A stretch of DNA of 45,000 nucleotides, from contig KV908428.1 in assembly GCA_002005505.1 (NCBI GenBank), positions 268,199 to 313,198 on the forward strand, read 5' to 3'. The translations under genes and the position numbers were made by a program. Source of the DNA: Botryococcus braunii. Taxonomy: Eukaryota > Chlorophyta > Trebouxiophyceae. The notes under the pieces are model-generated. The model had not been told where the DNA came from and searched no databases. It was given only the letters and a program-made list of their open reading frames with translations. Below, in pieces: positions 44,061 to 45,000 of this stretch; the stretch's first letter is position 1; each line of letters starts with the position of its first letter.

Positions 44061-45000
44061 GCAGTGCAGACTAGCCTCATGTCATCCGGGGGAATCGGAA
44101 GTTCCATCAGTCGACCTCAGCCAAGGGAGCACTCAGTTCCTGAGACGCAGACAATTTTTGTCGCAAAAGATTGCTTCATATCGTGGTAATGTGAGTTTTG
44201 CACAGCCTCAAATAAATGTGCTTTCTGTATTCTATTTTCTCTATGCTCAGTAGTCGTCCGCAACAACTGACAGCGGTCGGAGAGCTTCGAGGTGGATTGA
44301 GGGTTTACAATACCCAAAACGGAGTTTGCAAAGTGTTGTTCTTACTAAATGAATCTGTATAGTACTGGATAACTGGATCTGAAGAAATGGTTCAAGGACA
44401 AGGGTATGGGCTTCGGGCCCGCAATTTTAGAAAACCCGCAGGGCATGGCTTTGGGGATGCGGGTGATCTATCAAATCCCGTTGCCATGGCTGCAACAATG
44501 GCGACAATTTCGGCGGGCCTTAAAATGGGGGAGATGACTCCCTCAGAGAGGATGGCCTTTGCCAGAAAAGTTACTTCTTTAGATTACCTCACTGCTCGGT
44601 GCGCATCCTAATACCTATTCTCTTTCTGCTTTGAGATTGTTATTTTAAGATTGCCGAAGAAGTATAGTTCACATATGTCCTTGTTGAGGGTCTTCCTGGT
44701 CGATTCCGCCTGTCTTGCATGGCCTGCTGGCGGAAAGTGTTTCACCGCCTTCTCATAGCAGCGTCAGGATGTACTGAAATAAGAGACAGGAGCGAAATCG
44801 ATTGTTACCGGCCTGACGTATCATGGGGTACTGAGGGGTGCTCAAGTTGTGATCAATACTGGCCTGGTTTAAAAAGCAAGATGAGGCTCAACGGGAGTCT
44901 GGGGGGCTGGCAGGTCCCATGTTCTTTCCAAATGGGAGGAAGACGTTTCTCGTTACTTGACTGTAGACATAGCTTTGGGTACGTCTCATTCCAGCTGGGC
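44061..45000. other. Right end of window
   Basis: An ORF at 44387-44611 (plus, 74 codons, with ATMATISAGLKMGEMTPSER) has plausible composition but no recognised domain. Otherwise no gene signal is seen. Confidence 0.3.

Noticed and set aside
43833..44189. 118-codon ORF near the right end
   Set aside because: It runs through the 69-bp palindrome and has no domain or family resemblance.

Overview
This is nuclear DNA of a eukaryote. It holds two multi-exon genes with spliceosomal introns, a plastid-type fatty-acid synthesis enzyme with a transit-peptide-like N-terminus, plant-type Ty1/copia and Ty3/gypsy retrotransposons, and abundant microsatellites and minisatellites. A green-lineage organism with a large repeat-rich genome fits best. 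A streptophyte alga or early land plant is my guess; the sequence does not prove it.

Left third (1-16.3 kb): a Ty1/copia element (214-10883, 697-bp LTRs) is split by a younger, internally deleted Ty3/gypsy chromovirus in the opposite orientation (2605-6193, 200-bp LTRs, perfect 5-bp target duplication TTACC). Next to it lie two copies of another Ty3/gypsy pol fragment, joined tail to tail as an inverted repeat of about 2-kb arms (11355-15625). These copies carry a PHD-finger-like module between RNase H and integrase.

Middle (16.3-25.9 kb): no recognisable cellular gene. Three more long imperfect inverted repeats follow (about 17.2-18.3, 19.1-20.4 and 20.6-21.8 kb). Beyond them is largely featureless DNA with one degenerate minisatellite.

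Right half: two divergently transcribed genes. On the minus strand (32147 to 25908) is a plastid 3-oxoacyl-ACP reductase (FabG) in seven exons. Its catalytic residues are intact, but one intron boundary does not fit a simple GT-AG in-frame model. On the plus strand (35153 to 42343) is an AlkA-type HhH-GPD DNA-3-methyladenine glycosylase, which I could assemble as eight phase-consistent exons (990 nt). Two introns of this gene are filled with tandem arrays whose unit is the end of the preceding exon plus its 5' splice site: about four units of about 105 bp, and 22 units of exactly 46 bp with a 7-unit higher-order pattern. I consider this the most interesting signal in the window.

The genes are not functionally linked. 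FabG serves plastid fatty-acid elongation and the glycosylase serves base-excision repair. Between them lie a 94-bp perfect tandem duplication, a dispersed repeat pair and an unrecognised coding-like segment (33221-33609). The right end (42.3-45 kb) has only low-complexity tracts and a perfect 69-bp palindrome.
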